Shown here piece after piece: positions 9,456 through 18,002 of a stretch of DNA of 64,000 nt. Under the pieces are notes generated by a model, which was not told the DNA's origin, did no database searches, and saw nothing but the letters and a program-made list of their open reading frames with translations. The first letter of the stretch is position 1. Each line of letters starts with the position of its first letter. The position numbers and the translations under genes were made by a program. The stretch is taken from positions 1 to 64,000 of the forward strand of contig CACAYM010000001.1 of the NCBI GenBank assembly GCA_902536765.1, given 5' to 3'. The stretch comes from an uncultured Pelagibacteraceae bacterium. GTDB taxonomy: Bacteria; Pseudomonadota; Alphaproteobacteria; Pelagibacterales; Pelagibacteraceae.

Positions 9456-10894
9456 TACGCAACCTTAATTTTTGAAATTTGCTTATGTTTTAAATGTTTA
9501 ATAATTGACTCGGCAGCGTCTCTCCCATCCTTGATTGCCCAAACCACTAAGGATGCTCCCCTTACAATATCTCCAGCTGCGAAAACGCCTGGTACATTAG
9601 TTTCTAAAGTTTCGAAATCTATTTTAATTGTTCCCCACTTTGAAACTTGAAGATCTTTGTTATCAAATAGTTTTGGAAGATCCTCTGGATCAAATCCTAA
9701 AGATTTAATAACCATATCAACTTCTAAATTGAAACCCCCATCATTTTGTATCTCAGGTTTTCTTCTACCAGAGTCATCTGGTTCACCTAATTTAATTTTA
9801 TTTACACTTATTTTTTTTACTTTATTGCTCCCATGAAATTCTTTAGGGCTCGATAACCACACAAATTCTACACCTTCTTCCTCAGCGTTTGCGACTTCTC
9901 TAGAAGATCCTGGCATATTTTCTTTGTCTCTTCTGTATAAACACTTCACTGATTTTGCATTCTGTCTTACAGCAGTTCGAACACAGTCCATTGCGGTATC
10001 CCCGCCTCCTATAACAACTATATTTTTTCCTTCAGCATTTAAAGTTCCATCATCAAATTTTTCAACTTTATCACCTAAACCTTTTTTATTTGAAGCAGTT
10101 AAAAATTCCATCGCAGGAAAAATATTATTTAAATCACTACCTGGAATATTTATTTCACGAGGTTTATAAACCCCAGTTGCAATTAATATTGCATCATGTT
10201 TTTCTCTTAACTGATCTAATGTTGCATCCTTACCAACTTCAAAATTTTGGACAAAATTTATTCCACTTTTTTTAAGAAGCTCCGTACGTCTTTCAACTAC
10301 AAATTTTTCCAACTTAAAGTTAGGTATTCCATAGATTAATAATCCCCCAGCTCTATCGTAACGATCATATATTGTTACTTGATACCCAGATTTTCTAAGT
10401 TGCTCTCCACATGCTAAACCTGCCGGGCCTGCTCCAATAATACCAACACTTTGTTCTAACTCAGATTTTACATTTATGGGCTTTACCCATCCATTTGCCC
10501 ATGCGTTTTCTGTAATAAACTTTTCTACTGAACCAATTGTTACTGTCCCATGTCCAGATTGTTCAATAACGCAATTTCCTTCACATAACCTATCCTGTGG
10601 ACATATTCTTCCACAAACTTCTGGCATATTATTTGTGCTTTGTGAAAGTTGATATGCCTCTTCCAATCTTCCCTCAGCAGTGAGTTTTAGCCAATCTGGA
10701 ATATTGTTGCTCAAAGGACAATGAACCTGGCAAAATGGAACTCCGCATTGAGAACACCTGCTTGATTGCTCTTTTGCCTTGTTGCTTATAAACTCATCGT
10801 ATATCTCATTGAAATCCTCTTTCCTTAAATCAACTTCTCTTTTAGGTGGATTTTGTTGACCTATTTTAACAAATTTAAGCATTTTATTTGACAT
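9455..10894 (-). CDS. gltD: Glutamate synthase, small subunit
   Basis: The 479-residue beta subunit, which passes electrons from NADPH through FAD and 4Fe-4S centres to GltB. The N-terminal iron-sulfur domain has cysteines at 47, 50, 55, 59 and 94, 98, 104, 108. The FAD dinucleotide fold GAGPAG is at 154-159 and the NADPH fold GGGDTAMDC near 296. A second FAD contact is GVFAAGD near the C terminus. It is the first gene of the gltD-gltB-SDR operon. The 175-bp upstream region must hold the promoter and contains an inverted repeat (listed separately). This is the central ammonia-assimilation step in cells relying on the GS-GOGAT route. Confidence 0.98.
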   Translation of the reverse strand: MSNKMLKFVKIGQQNPPKREVDLRKEDFNEIYDEFISNKAKEQSSRCSQCGVPFCQVHCPLSNNIPDWLKLTAEGRLEEAYQLSQSTNNMPEVCGRICPQDRLCEGNCVIEQSGHGTVTIGSVEKFITENAWANGWVKPINVKSELEQSVGIIGAGPAGLACGEQLRKSGYQVTIYDRYDRAGGLLIYGIPNFKLEKFVVERRTELLKKSGINFVQNFEVGKDATLDQLREKHDAILIATGVYKPREINIPGSDLNNIFPAMEFLTASNKKGLGDKVEKFDDGTLNAEGKNIVVIGGGDTAMDCVRTAVRQNAKSVKCLYRRDKENMPGSSREVANAEEEGVEFVWLSSPKEFHGSNKVKKISVNKIKLGEPDDSGRRKPEIQNDGGFNLEVDMVIKSLGFDPEDLPKLFDNKDLQVSKWGTIKIDFETLETNVPGVFAAGDIVRGASLVVWAIKDGRDAAESIIKHLKHKQISKIKVA

Positions 10895-10937
10895 AATTTG
10901 AAGGCTTATATACTAACCTAAACAATTTATAAACGCT

Positions 10938-10964
10938 AAATAGGACAGTACATTTTACCTATTT
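10938..10964. promoter_or_regulatory. Inverted repeat in the gltD/uppP divergent intergenic region
   Basis: The 175-bp gap between gltD and uppP contains AAATAGG (10938-10944) and its exact complement CCTATTT (10958-10964), separated by 13 nt. It lies about 45 bp upstream of the gltD start and 105 bp upstream of uppP. It could be an operator or an mRNA hairpin in the gltD leader. No sigma-54 or recognisable NtrC-type site was seen. Seven-bp arms in such AT-rich DNA can arise by chance. Confidence 0.28.
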
Positions 10965-11069
10965 TATTAAAAAATTGTTATATTTACTGATAAAATTCAT
11001 TTTCTGCATACCACATATCTGCTCACGTTATTGCTTCATTTTAAAACTATATAGAATAGAAGAAATTAA

Positions 11070-11837
11070 ATGACTTTTGATTTTTTTGAGATTCTTCTGC
11101 TTTCAACAATTCAGGGTATATCAGAATTTATTCCCGTAAGTTCCTCAGCACATTTGTTTCTTATTTCTGATTTTTACAATTTTAAGGTTCAATCTTTACT
11201 CACAGATATTGGTTTGCATTTAGGTTCCCTATTAGCGATAATTACTTACTTTTACTCGGACTTGAACAATATTTTTAAAAATAAAAATTTACTTTTACTA
11301 ATAATATTTGGTTCATTACCAATCATTATAGTAGGAGCCATAATTTACCAAACTAATTTAATATCGTACTTGAGAAATATTGAAATAATTGCATGGACAA
11401 CATTAGTTTTTGCAATTTTGTTATATTTTGCAGATAAAGTTAGAGTAAAGAAAAAATTAGATGCAAAATTAAATTTAAGTACCATTATTATTATAGGTTG
11501 CTTTCAAATATTAGCTCTAGTCCCAGGTGTTAGCCGATCTGGAATCGTTATAACAGCCAGTAGATTTCTGAAGTTTAATAGATATGACTCCACAAAAATT
11601 TCTTTTTATCTCTCTATACCAGCAATAGCTGGGGCAAGTTTTCTTGGATTAAAAGATTTACATCAAGAAACAGTGGATTTTAATTCTATGATTTTATTTA
11701 CTGTATTTCTTTCTTATTTTTTTTCGTATTTTACTATTAAATATTTTTTAATATTTGTTAAAAAATTTGATCTCAAACTTTTTATTATTTACAGAATTTT
11801 ATTATCTTTTTTATTATTTGGTATTATTTACTTTTGA
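11070..11837 (+). CDS. uppP: Undecaprenyl-diphosphatase (BacA/UppP)
   Basis: A 255-residue polytopic membrane protein. It dephosphorylates undecaprenyl pyrophosphate to recycle the lipid carrier for peptidoglycan and surface glycans, at the periplasmic side. The first family motif, QGISEF followed by PVSSSAHL, is at residues 15-29, with Glu19, the Ser cluster and His28. The second, PGVSRSG, lies near 152-158 with the catalytic Arg. About eight hydrophobic segments are visible, as expected. Its 3' end overlaps the convergent DMT transporter by 24 bp. The start ATG follows AGAAATTAA, a poor Shine-Dalgarno sequence. Confidence 0.96.
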   Translation: MTFDFFEILLLSTIQGISEFIPVSSSAHLFLISDFYNFKVQSLLTDIGLHLGSLLAIITYFYSDLNNIFKNKNLLLLIIFGSLPIIIVGAIIYQTNLISYLRNIEIIAWTTLVFAILLYFADKVRVKKKLDAKLNLSTIIIIGCFQILALVPGVSRSGIVITASRFLKFNRYDSTKISFYLSIPAIAGASFLGLKDLHQETVDFNSMILFTVFLSYFFSYFTIKYFLIFVKKFDLKLFIIYRILLSFLLFGIIYF

Positions 11838-12710
11838 TGTCGGTAAGATTTGAGATAATATCACTGCAAATAAAATTAGGAAACATCCAATTATATTATT
11901 AAACTTCAAAAATTGATCCAAGATTATCCAACCAGCTATAGCTGCAAAAACACCTTCCAGGGAGTAAATTATAGCAGCAGGTGCTTCCTCAATATTTTTT
12001 TGTGCATACATCTGTAAAGTAAATGCAATACCACCTGACAGAGCCCCAGCGTATAATATGGAGCTTAGTTCAAGTAATATATTTGATAAAATTACCTCTT
12101 CAAACAAATACGCAAAAAAAATTGATAATGAAAAAACAAATGCAGCCTGTAGAGCTGCATAAAATACCGGTATGTTAAAGTTTTGCATAAATTTGCCTGC
12201 AAAAATTATATGTAAGGCCCAAAAAATTGAACAAAAAATCACTAGAGTGTCACCTAACATTATTTCTGCATTGGAAAAGTCTGTAAGGAGATAGACGCCA
12301 ACAATACAAAGAGCAATTGACGGCCATATGCTCCAATGAACTTTTTCTTTATAAATAATGAACAAAATAATAGGCACAAAAGGAACGTAAAAAACCGTAA
12401 AGAAGGCAGCGTTTGCAATATTGGTGTACTGCAGTGCAGCCTGTTGTAAGAAAGTTCCCAGGAAAAGAGAAACCCCCATAAAAATTAAATATTTAATAAA
12501 TAACTTTGAATTTTTTTCTATTTCCTTTTTAATTTTATTTTTTTCTATTAAAATTGCAAAAGGTAGTATCGTTAAAAAACCAACAAAAAATCTCGAAGAA
12601 TTAAAAGTTAGAGGACCTATATTGTCCATTCCAGTATCTTGAGCTATAAATGCCGTTCCCCAAATAAAAGTTGTGATTAAAGCACAGAACATTGAAAAAG
12701 ATTTTTTCAT
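11814..12710 (-). CDS. DMT-superfamily transporter (EamA family)
   Basis: A 298-residue inner-membrane protein with about ten hydrophobic helices in two homologous EamA halves. The first half begins at the N-terminal ITTFIWGTAFIAQ motif. The second begins near residue 155 and ends with the typical SLEGVFAAIAGWIILDQ stretch. Members export amino acids, nucleobases or other metabolites; the substrate cannot be deduced. It lies 18 nt downstream of the oxygenase gene on the same strand, so the two are probably co-transcribed. Its tail overlaps uppP. Confidence 0.9.
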   Translation of the reverse strand: MKKSFSMFCALITTFIWGTAFIAQDTGMDNIGPLTFNSSRFFVGFLTILPFAILIEKNKIKKEIEKNSKLFIKYLIFMGVSLFLGTFLQQAALQYTNIANAAFFTVFYVPFVPIILFIIYKEKVHWSIWPSIALCIVGVYLLTDFSNAEIMLGDTLVIFCSIFWALHIIFAGKFMQNFNIPVFYAALQAAFVFSLSIFFAYLFEEVILSNILLELSSILYAGALSGGIAFTLQMYAQKNIEEAPAAIIYSLEGVFAAIAGWIILDQFLKFNNIIGCFLILFAVILSQILPTSKVNNTK

Positions 12711-12728
12711 TCAATTAAAATATTAAGA

Positions 12729-13847
12729 TTAAATTAATTTATTAATTTTACACGCGCTATCAAAGTCTTCTTTGTTTATGTAGCAACCTTTCATTTTTCT
12801 AGTACCATTAAATGATCCTCTGCCGTGCAAAACTCTCCAATTATTGAATATCAATAGCTCACCGGGTTTTAAAATATATCTCCACTGATATTTTTTTGAA
12901 TTAGCTAAATTATCAAACAAACTTATTGCTTCATAAAAAATTTTAGTAAGTTCTGCATTTAATCTAAAAGGAGCTCTGTCATAATTATTAAAACTTATTT
13001 GAGTAATTTGATTTTTGTCATCTAATTTTATTATAGGTCTTTTGGCCTCTAATATAACCCCATCGCCAGTATAATTTCCGGGCACCTCAATTTTTGTTAA
13101 CGCCTCATAAAGATCTTTATTTCTTGCTTTGATAGTTTCTGCAATCTTAAGTCCATCAACCATTATTGAGTCCCCGCCGTTTGCATCATATTCACAGCAC
13201 AAAAGTAGTTGAAGACCCGGGGCATCATTGCTGTATGTTGAGTCTGTATGCGGTCTTAATTCTTCATTAGTATATGCACTATCAGCCATGTTAGCATTTG
13301 ACTCGAAACTCCATAAACCTCCAAAGATTGAGTTTCTTACATAACCAATTTTATTTGCTAAAAACTCTACAGAAGACATGTCTTTTTTACAATCTGTAAC
13401 CACTGCAAATCCAAATGAATATAATTTTATCAGTAATTCTTTGAACCCTTTATCATTTTTTAATTTTTTATAATTAAAAAAAATCTCATCATTAATTTCA
13501 TTATTTTCCCAAATTTTAATTTGAGTTTTGTCATATGAAAAATTAACAGAGTTTTTGAATAAAAATTCTGAAGAGTATTGAATATTATTTGAAGTATCAG
13601 ACCAAATTATATCAATATATTTACCCTCATTAGAAACATTTGCATTTTTAATTTTTATGTTTGGATTTAATTTTGCAGTAAAGGTTTTTCTCTGATTACT
13701 TCGTTCATCCCAATTGCTTTCATCCTTAGCATGATCTCTAAGCCATATATTTGGAAAAATATCTTCAGACTTGTTGGAAAAAAATACTTTAAGTCCCTCG
13801 TTCAGGATCTCAATTTTATCGACATAATTAGATCTATTTTTGGTCAT
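12729..13847 (-). CDS. TauD/TfdA-family Fe(II)/2-oxoglutarate dioxygenase, gamma-butyrobetaine-hydroxylase-like
   Basis: A 372-residue dioxygenase. The C-terminal double-stranded beta-helix shows the iron triad His200 and Asp202 (RPHTD) and His341 (LHGRGSF), with Arg350 as likely 2-oxoglutarate anchor. The N-terminal 100 residues match the GBBH-like domain (IWLRDHAKDESNWD). However, the zinc-binding Cys cluster that follows WLRD in human and many bacterial gamma-butyrobetaine hydroxylases is absent, so only the fold is retained. Carnitine-related betaines are plausible substrates, since marine alphaproteobacteria consume quaternary amines, but another substrate is possible. It is followed by the DMT transporter in the same direction. 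Confidence 0.85.
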   Translation of the reverse strand: MTKNRSNYVDKIEILNEGLKVFFSNKSEDIFPNIWLRDHAKDESNWDERSNQRKTFTAKLNPNIKIKNANVSNEGKYIDIIWSDTSNNIQYSSEFLFKNSVNFSYDKTQIKIWENNEINDEIFFNYKKLKNDKGFKELLIKLYSFGFAVVTDCKKDMSSVEFLANKIGYVRNSIFGGLWSFESNANMADSAYTNEELRPHTDSTYSNDAPGLQLLLCCEYDANGGDSIMVDGLKIAETIKARNKDLYEALTKIEVPGNYTGDGVILEAKRPIIKLDDKNQITQISFNNYDRAPFRLNAELTKIFYEAISLFDNLANSKKYQWRYILKPGELLIFNNWRVLHGRGSFNGTRKMKGCYINKEDFDSACKINKLI

Positions 13848-14021
13848 TTTTCGATGCGAAATTATAGCATGATATTGAAAATGTTTAATAAAATAATACT
13901 TTCAAATAAAGACCAAAATTTAGACGGTAAATTTTGGATACAGTCTTCTTTATTAAAAAAATACTTAACATCTTTAAAATATTAAATATTTATATATATT
14001 TTAAAAAAATAATGTTAACGT

Positions 14022-14098
14022 GCGCCTGTAGCTCAATTGGATAGAGCGCTTGGCTACGGACCAGGAGGTTCTGGGTTCAACTCCTAGCAGGCGCACCA
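14022..14098 (+). tRNA. tRNA-Arg (anticodon ACG)
   Basis: A 77-nt cloverleaf can be folded by eye. The acceptor stem GCGCCTG pairs with CAGGCGC, the D arm is GCTC/GAGC, the anticodon stem CTTGG/CCAGG encloses loop CTACGGA, and the T arm is CTGGG/CCTAG with TTCAACT. The discriminator A is followed by an encoded CCA. Anticodon ACG would be edited to ICG by TadA to read CGU, CGC and CGA. Confidence 0.97.
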
Positions 14099-14110
14099 AA
14101 AAATTTGAAT

Positions 14111-14194
14111 ATGAAAATATCATTACAAAAATCGGTTTTTTTATTTTTTTTTATTGTTTTGGTATTTTTGTTATTAATTACTATTATAATTTAA
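14111..14194 (+). CDS. Possible 27-residue single-span membrane peptide
   Basis: An ATG-to-TAA frame between tRNA-Arg (ends 12 nt upstream) and the thioesterase (starts 3 nt downstream). It encodes a short positively charged N terminus (KISLQK) followed by about 19 uninterrupted hydrophobic residues rich in Phe, Leu, Val and Ile. The geometry fits an inner-membrane micropeptide. No Shine-Dalgarno is visible, and the T-rich base composition alone would give a hydrophobic frame, so this is weakly supported. Confidence 0.3.
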   Translation: MKISLQKSVFLFFFIVLVFLLLITIII

Positions 14195-14197
14195 TTT

Positions 14198-14611
14198 ATG
14201 TCAGATGATTTTAAACAAATAAGCACTAAATCCGGATTTATGAAGCATAATGGTGGTTTATTAGTCAAAAAAATATCAGAAAATGAATTCCAATTTAAAA
14301 CCAAAATCACTTCAAATCACCTCAATAGAGCTGGAATAACTCATGGTGGATATATAGCTTCAATTATTGATTCCGGTTGTGGTTCCGCTGCACATAGATC
14401 TGTTGAGAATATTCCATGTGTTACAATAGCCTTAGATATTAAATTCATAGCTCCAACTAAAGAGGGAGATGAAATTTTAGGTACAGCTACTATTTCAAAA
14501 AAAACAAAATCAATGATTTTTTTAGTTTGTAGTTTAGAGTGTGATGGCAAAGTAACAGCTACAGCTTCCGGAGTATGGAAAATATTAAGGAATAAATCCT
14601 TTCCTAAGTAA
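14198..14611 (+). CDS. PaaI-family hotdog thioesterase
   Basis: A 137-residue single hotdog-fold protein of the PaaI/4HBT group, which hydrolyse acyl- or aryl-CoA thioesters in the cytoplasm as tetramers. The helix and loop motif NRAGITHGGYIASIIDSG spans residues 43-60, with His49-Gly50-Gly51 and the probable catalytic Asp58. The closing beta strands KSMIFLVCSLECDGKVTATASG are typical. Substrate unknown; phenylacetyl-CoA or short-chain acyl-CoA clearance are family roles. Confidence 0.88.
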   Translation: MSDDFKQISTKSGFMKHNGGLLVKKISENEFQFKTKITSNHLNRAGITHGGYIASIIDSGCGSAAHRSVENIPCVTIALDIKFIAPTKEGDEILGTATISKKTKSMIFLVCSLECDGKVTATASGVWKILRNKSFPK

Positions 14612-14685
14612 GGGTAGCTATTCGTTTTAATTCTGCTAAAATAATTTATAAAATCTTAAAATGAGAACTTTTTATAGACCGATTC

Positions 14686-14708
14686 GGACTTGTTTTAGTC
14701 CATTTTTG
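14686..14708 (+). terminator. Weak hairpin downstream of the thioesterase gene
   Basis: GGACT (14686-14690) and AGTCC (14697-14701) form a 5-bp stem with a 6-nt loop, followed by ATTTTTG. It lies in the 153-bp gap between the thioesterase and helicase genes. It may be a weak intrinsic terminator; the stem is short. The rest of the gap holds the upstream region of the helicase operon, with no clear promoter boxes. Confidence 0.3.
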
Positions 14709-14764
14709 TTCTAAAGAGGTAACAACATATAGTAGTCAATTACAATCACATACAATTAATAGAA

Positions 14765-17251
14765 ATGAGTAGAAATAAAATTGTTGCAGTCCTTGGTCCT
14801 ACAAATACAGGAAAAACATTTCTTGCTATTGAAACCATGTTGTCATTCGACAGTGGAATGATGGGTTTTCCATTGAGGCTATTGGCTAGAGAAGTATATG
14901 ACAAAGTAATTAAAAAAATTGATCCTAGCATGGTTGCTTTAATAACTGGGGAAGAAAAGATAATACCTTCCAATGCAAAATATTTTTTTTGCACCGTGGA
15001 ATCAATGCCAATAGATAAGAGGCTAGATTTCGTTGCGATAGACGAAATTCAAATGGCAAGTGATCATGAAAGAGGACATATATTTACTGACAGATTATTA
15101 AATTTAAGAGGTGAAAAAACTACAATGTTCATGGGGTCGAGCTCTATGAAAAATATTATTGATAAGCTTGAAGAGGATGTTGAATATATAGATAGAAAAA
15201 GACTTTCAAAGCTTACTTACTCTGGTCATAAAAAAATCTCCAGAATAGAAAGAAAGAGTGCAATAATTGCTTTTTCTGCTGAAGAAGTTTACGCAATCGC
15301 TGAGTTAATCAGAAGACAAAAGGGGGGAGCAGCTATTGTAATGGGTTCACTCAGTCCCAAAACTAGAAATTCTCAAGTAGAACTTTATCAATCGGGAGAT
15401 GTAGATTATTTAGTTGCTACAGATGCGATAGGAATGGGTATAAACATGGATCTAGATAATGTTTATTTTTCTAATTTAAAAAAATTTGATGGAAAAAAAC
15501 TTAGAAGATTGAAAATTTCAGAAATAGGTCAAATTTCGGGAAGAGCAGGAAGATATTTAAATGACGGATATTTTGGAATTACTGGTGAATGTGGAGAAAT
15601 AAGTGCAGAAGAAGTAGAGCTTTTAGAAAACCATAAATTTGATGATATTCATACAATATACTGGAGAAACACAAACTTAAATTTTAAAAATGGTAATAAC
15701 TTAATTAAATCTCTTGAAGAAAGACCAAACAAAACATGGCTTAAAAGAATACCTGAATGTGAAGACGAAAAAGTCTTAAAATATATTTTAAAAGATGTTG
15801 AAAAATTAGAAATTTTTAATAATGAAAATGAACTCAAATTACTTTGGGAATGCTGCCAAATACCAGATTTTGTAAAAAAAACTTATGGAAATCATTTGGA
15901 AGTAGTTGGAAAAGTTTTTAACTTTTTAAGAGAAAAACCTAGGAGAATTTCAAATTCTTATATGAAAGAACAACTTTCAAGTTTAGATAAACTTGAGGGC
16001 AACGTCGATTCTATATCTAATAGAATTGCAAACGTAAGAACATGGTCATACGTATCAAATAAGATAAATTGGGTTGAAAACCAAGACTACTGGGTTGAAA
16101 GAACTAAAAGTCTTGAAGATAGATTATCAGATAGACTTCACGACGAGTTAATTAAAAGTTTTATAGATAAAAGAGCGAGTGTTCTTGCGAGAGGTTTAAA
16201 ACAGGATATTACCTTTGATACGAAAATTTATGAGGGAAAAAAAGTAATGATTAATAAGCAATTTATAGGGCAGCTAAAAGGCTTAAAACTAGAGTTAGAT
16301 TATAAAGTTGGGGCACTTGATGCAGATATCAAATCGTTAAAAAAAGCAGCAAGACAAAATGTTGGACCTGAGATAATCAATAGAATAAAAAATATAATCA
16401 AGGAAAATAAGATTCAACTTAAGGAAGATTTAAAAATACACTGGAATTCATTTCCTATAGCGCAACTAATACCAGGCAAAGATTATTTAAATCCAGATAT
16501 AAAATTAATAATAGACGACATGATAGAAAATAGCGACCAGTTAGAACTTTACAAATATTTAACATCCTGGATAAATAAAAAAATAAGAGATGAATTGACA
16601 AGTTTAATTGAATTAAAAAACTTAGAAAATCAAAATCCTCACATAAGAGCCTTGGCCTATAGAATTTATGAGGGTAATGGTGTTGTAAAAAGAGATGAGG
16701 TTAAGAATTTTATAGCAAAGCTCCAGCAAAATGATCGTAAAATACTAAGAGACAAAGGTGTTAAGTTTGGAAGGTATCACATATTTCTTTTTAAACTTTT
16801 TAAACCAAAAGCTGTTTCGTTAAGGACTTTGCTTTGGAAAAATTTTAATCAAAAATACTTAGATTTAGAACCACCACAATTTGGGTTAAATTTCATTAAG
16901 GAAACCTACAAATTAAATCGTGACTTTATGCTTCTATGTGGATTTGAAAAATTTGATAATTATTATGTTAGAATAGATATACTTGAAAGATTATTTTTAA
17001 TGATTGTTGATATAAATAAAAATAATAGAGATAAGGAAATTAAATTAGTTCCAGAAATGCTAAATTTACTTGGCTGCAATAAGGAAAATTTTATTAAGTT
17101 AATGGAAAAAATGAATTATAAGTCTTCTTCAAAAGATCAAAATGTTTACTTTAAATATAATTTGAAAAGAAAATTAAAAAAAATAAACAAGAATAAAAAT
17201 ATTAATAACGACAATCCATTTAATATTTTAAAAGAAATGAGATTGAAATAG
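14765..17251 (+). CDS. Suv3-like DExH/D-box RNA helicase
   Basis: An 828-residue superfamily 2 helicase of the alphaproteobacterial/mitochondrial SUV3 type. Walker A GPTNTGKT is at 11-18, the Walker B box is DEIQ at 93-96 (the Suv3-specific variant), and motif VI QISGRAGR is at 256-263. A long C-terminal region of about 550 residues, rich in charged helices, includes a Suv3 C-terminal-like segment. In mitochondria SUV3 unwinds RNA for PNPase; a bacterial role in RNA turnover is plausible, and pnp also occurs in this window. The TAG stop shares its G with the GTG start of the next gene, indicating coupling in a helicase-TerB-fdxA-carD operon. Confidence 0.9.
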   Translation: MSRNKIVAVLGPTNTGKTFLAIETMLSFDSGMMGFPLRLLAREVYDKVIKKIDPSMVALITGEEKIIPSNAKYFFCTVESMPIDKRLDFVAIDEIQMASDHERGHIFTDRLLNLRGEKTTMFMGSSSMKNIIDKLEEDVEYIDRKRLSKLTYSGHKKISRIERKSAIIAFSAEEVYAIAELIRRQKGGAAIVMGSLSPKTRNSQVELYQSGDVDYLVATDAIGMGINMDLDNVYFSNLKKFDGKKLRRLKISEIGQISGRAGRYLNDGYFGITGECGEISAEEVELLENHKFDDIHTIYWRNTNLNFKNGNNLIKSLEERPNKTWLKRIPECEDEKVLKYILKDVEKLEIFNNENELKLLWECCQIPDFVKKTYGNHLEVVGKVFNFLREKPRRISNSYMKEQLSSLDKLEGNVDSISNRIANVRTWSYVSNKINWVENQDYWVERTKSLEDRLSDRLHDELIKSFIDKRASVLARGLKQDITFDTKIYEGKKVMINKQFIGQLKGLKLELDYKVGALDADIKSLKKAARQNVGPEIINRIKNIIKENKIQLKEDLKIHWNSFPIAQLIPGKDYLNPDIKLIIDDMIENSDQLELYKYLTSWINKKIRDELTSLIELKNLENQNPHIRALAYRIYEGNGVVKRDEVKNFIAKLQQNDRKILRDKGVKFGRYHIFLFKLFKPKAVSLRTLLWKNFNQKYLDLEPPQFGLNFIKETYKLNRDFMLLCGFEKFDNYYVRIDILERLFLMIVDINKNNRDKEIKLVPEMLNLLGCNKENFIKLMEKMNYKSSSKDQNVYFKYNLKRKLKKINKNKNINNDNPFNILKEMRLK

Positions 17252-17679
17252 TGTTCGAAATTTTTAAAAATAATAAAAAAGAACTAGATAAAGATAATAA
17301 TTTATACGTAAATATTGGTGCTCTTCTTATACATGTTGCAAAAATTGATGAAAACTATTCAGCAAAAGAAAAAGAAATAATTAAAAAAACATTACTAAAA
17401 CTTGGTTTGACGAATGATCTATTAGATAGTGTGTTCAAAAAATCTGAAGAAACAGAAAAAAATTCAAATCAAATTCTTGAGTTTACTAAAGAGGTAAAAA
17501 ATAAAGATGAAGAATTCAAAATTAAGATAGTAGAAGCTTTATGGAAAATAATTTATGCAGATAATGTTTCCGATATGTATGAGATGAGTCTGATGCGACG
17601 ATTAACTGGTTTGCTTTACTTAGATGCTAAAATAGTAGGTGATATAAAAAATAAAATTAGAAATTCTTCTAACAAATGA
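17251..17679 (+). CDS. TerB-family (tellurite-resistance-like) protein
   Basis: A 142-residue all-helical protein. The segment [28 protein letters not shown] (17-44) and the later [27 protein letters not shown] show the duplicated acidic helix pattern of TerB domains, which are thought to bind metal ions. There is no signal peptide. The start codon is GTG at 17251, overlapping the helicase TAG stop by 1 nt; its own stop overlaps the fdxA start (ATGA). The function of stand-alone TerB proteins in alphaproteobacteria is not established. Placement between an RNA helicase and a ferredoxin is the only clue. Confidence 0.8.
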   Translation: MFEIFKNNKKELDKDNNLYVNIGALLIHVAKIDENYSAKEKEIIKKTLLKLGLTNDLLDSVFKKSEETEKNSNQILEFTKEVKNKDEEFKIKIVEALWKIIYADNVSDMYEMSLMRRLTGLLYLDAKIVGDIKNKIRNSSNK

Positions 17680-18002
17680 CTTATCTTGTAAATGACAAAT
17701 GTATTAAATGTAAGTTAACGGATTGTGTAGATGTTTGCCCAGTTGACTGTTTTTATGAAGGAAAAAATATGCTTGTAATTAAACCTGATGAGTGTATAGA
17801 TTGTGGCGTTTGTGAACCAGAGTGTCCAATTGATGCTATTGTTCCTGACACTAATGAAGGCACAGAGAAATGGTTAGAAATAAATACAAAGTATTCAGAA
17901 ATTTGGCCAAATATAAACAAGAAAAAAGATCCACCTATAGATCATAAAAAATTTGAAGATGAAGAAAATAAATTTGAAAAATATTTTAAAGAAAACCTTT
18001 AA
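17676..18002 (+). CDS. fdxA: 7Fe/8Fe ferredoxin FdxA
   Basis: A 108-residue FdxA-type ferredoxin, a cytoplasmic one-electron carrier. The N-terminal Cys set ([17 protein letters not shown]) and the second set ([12 protein letters not shown]) bind a 3Fe-4S or 4Fe-4S and a 4Fe-4S cluster. The C-terminal extension with [11 protein letters not shown] is characteristic of FdxA in alphaproteobacteria, where it usually sits next to carD, as here. The start overlaps the TerB stop (ATGA). Its 3' end overlaps the carD reading frame by about 44 nt. Confidence 0.95.
   Translation: MTYLVNDKCIKCKLTDCVDVCPVDCFYEGKNMLVIKPDECIDCGVCEPECPIDAIVPDTNEGTEKWLEINTKYSEIWPNINKKKDPPIDHKKFEDEENKFEKYFKENL

Noticed and set aside
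13854..13985. A 43-codon plus-strand frame upstream of tRNA-Arg, divergent from the oxygenase gene
   Set aside because: No Shine-Dalgarno, no recognisable domain, and AT-rich composition makes such frames common. It could be real, but I cannot support it from this sequence alone.
14661..14714. Short 17-codon frame in the gap before the helicase
   Set aside because: It contains the terminator-like hairpin and has no ribosome-binding site; most likely chance.
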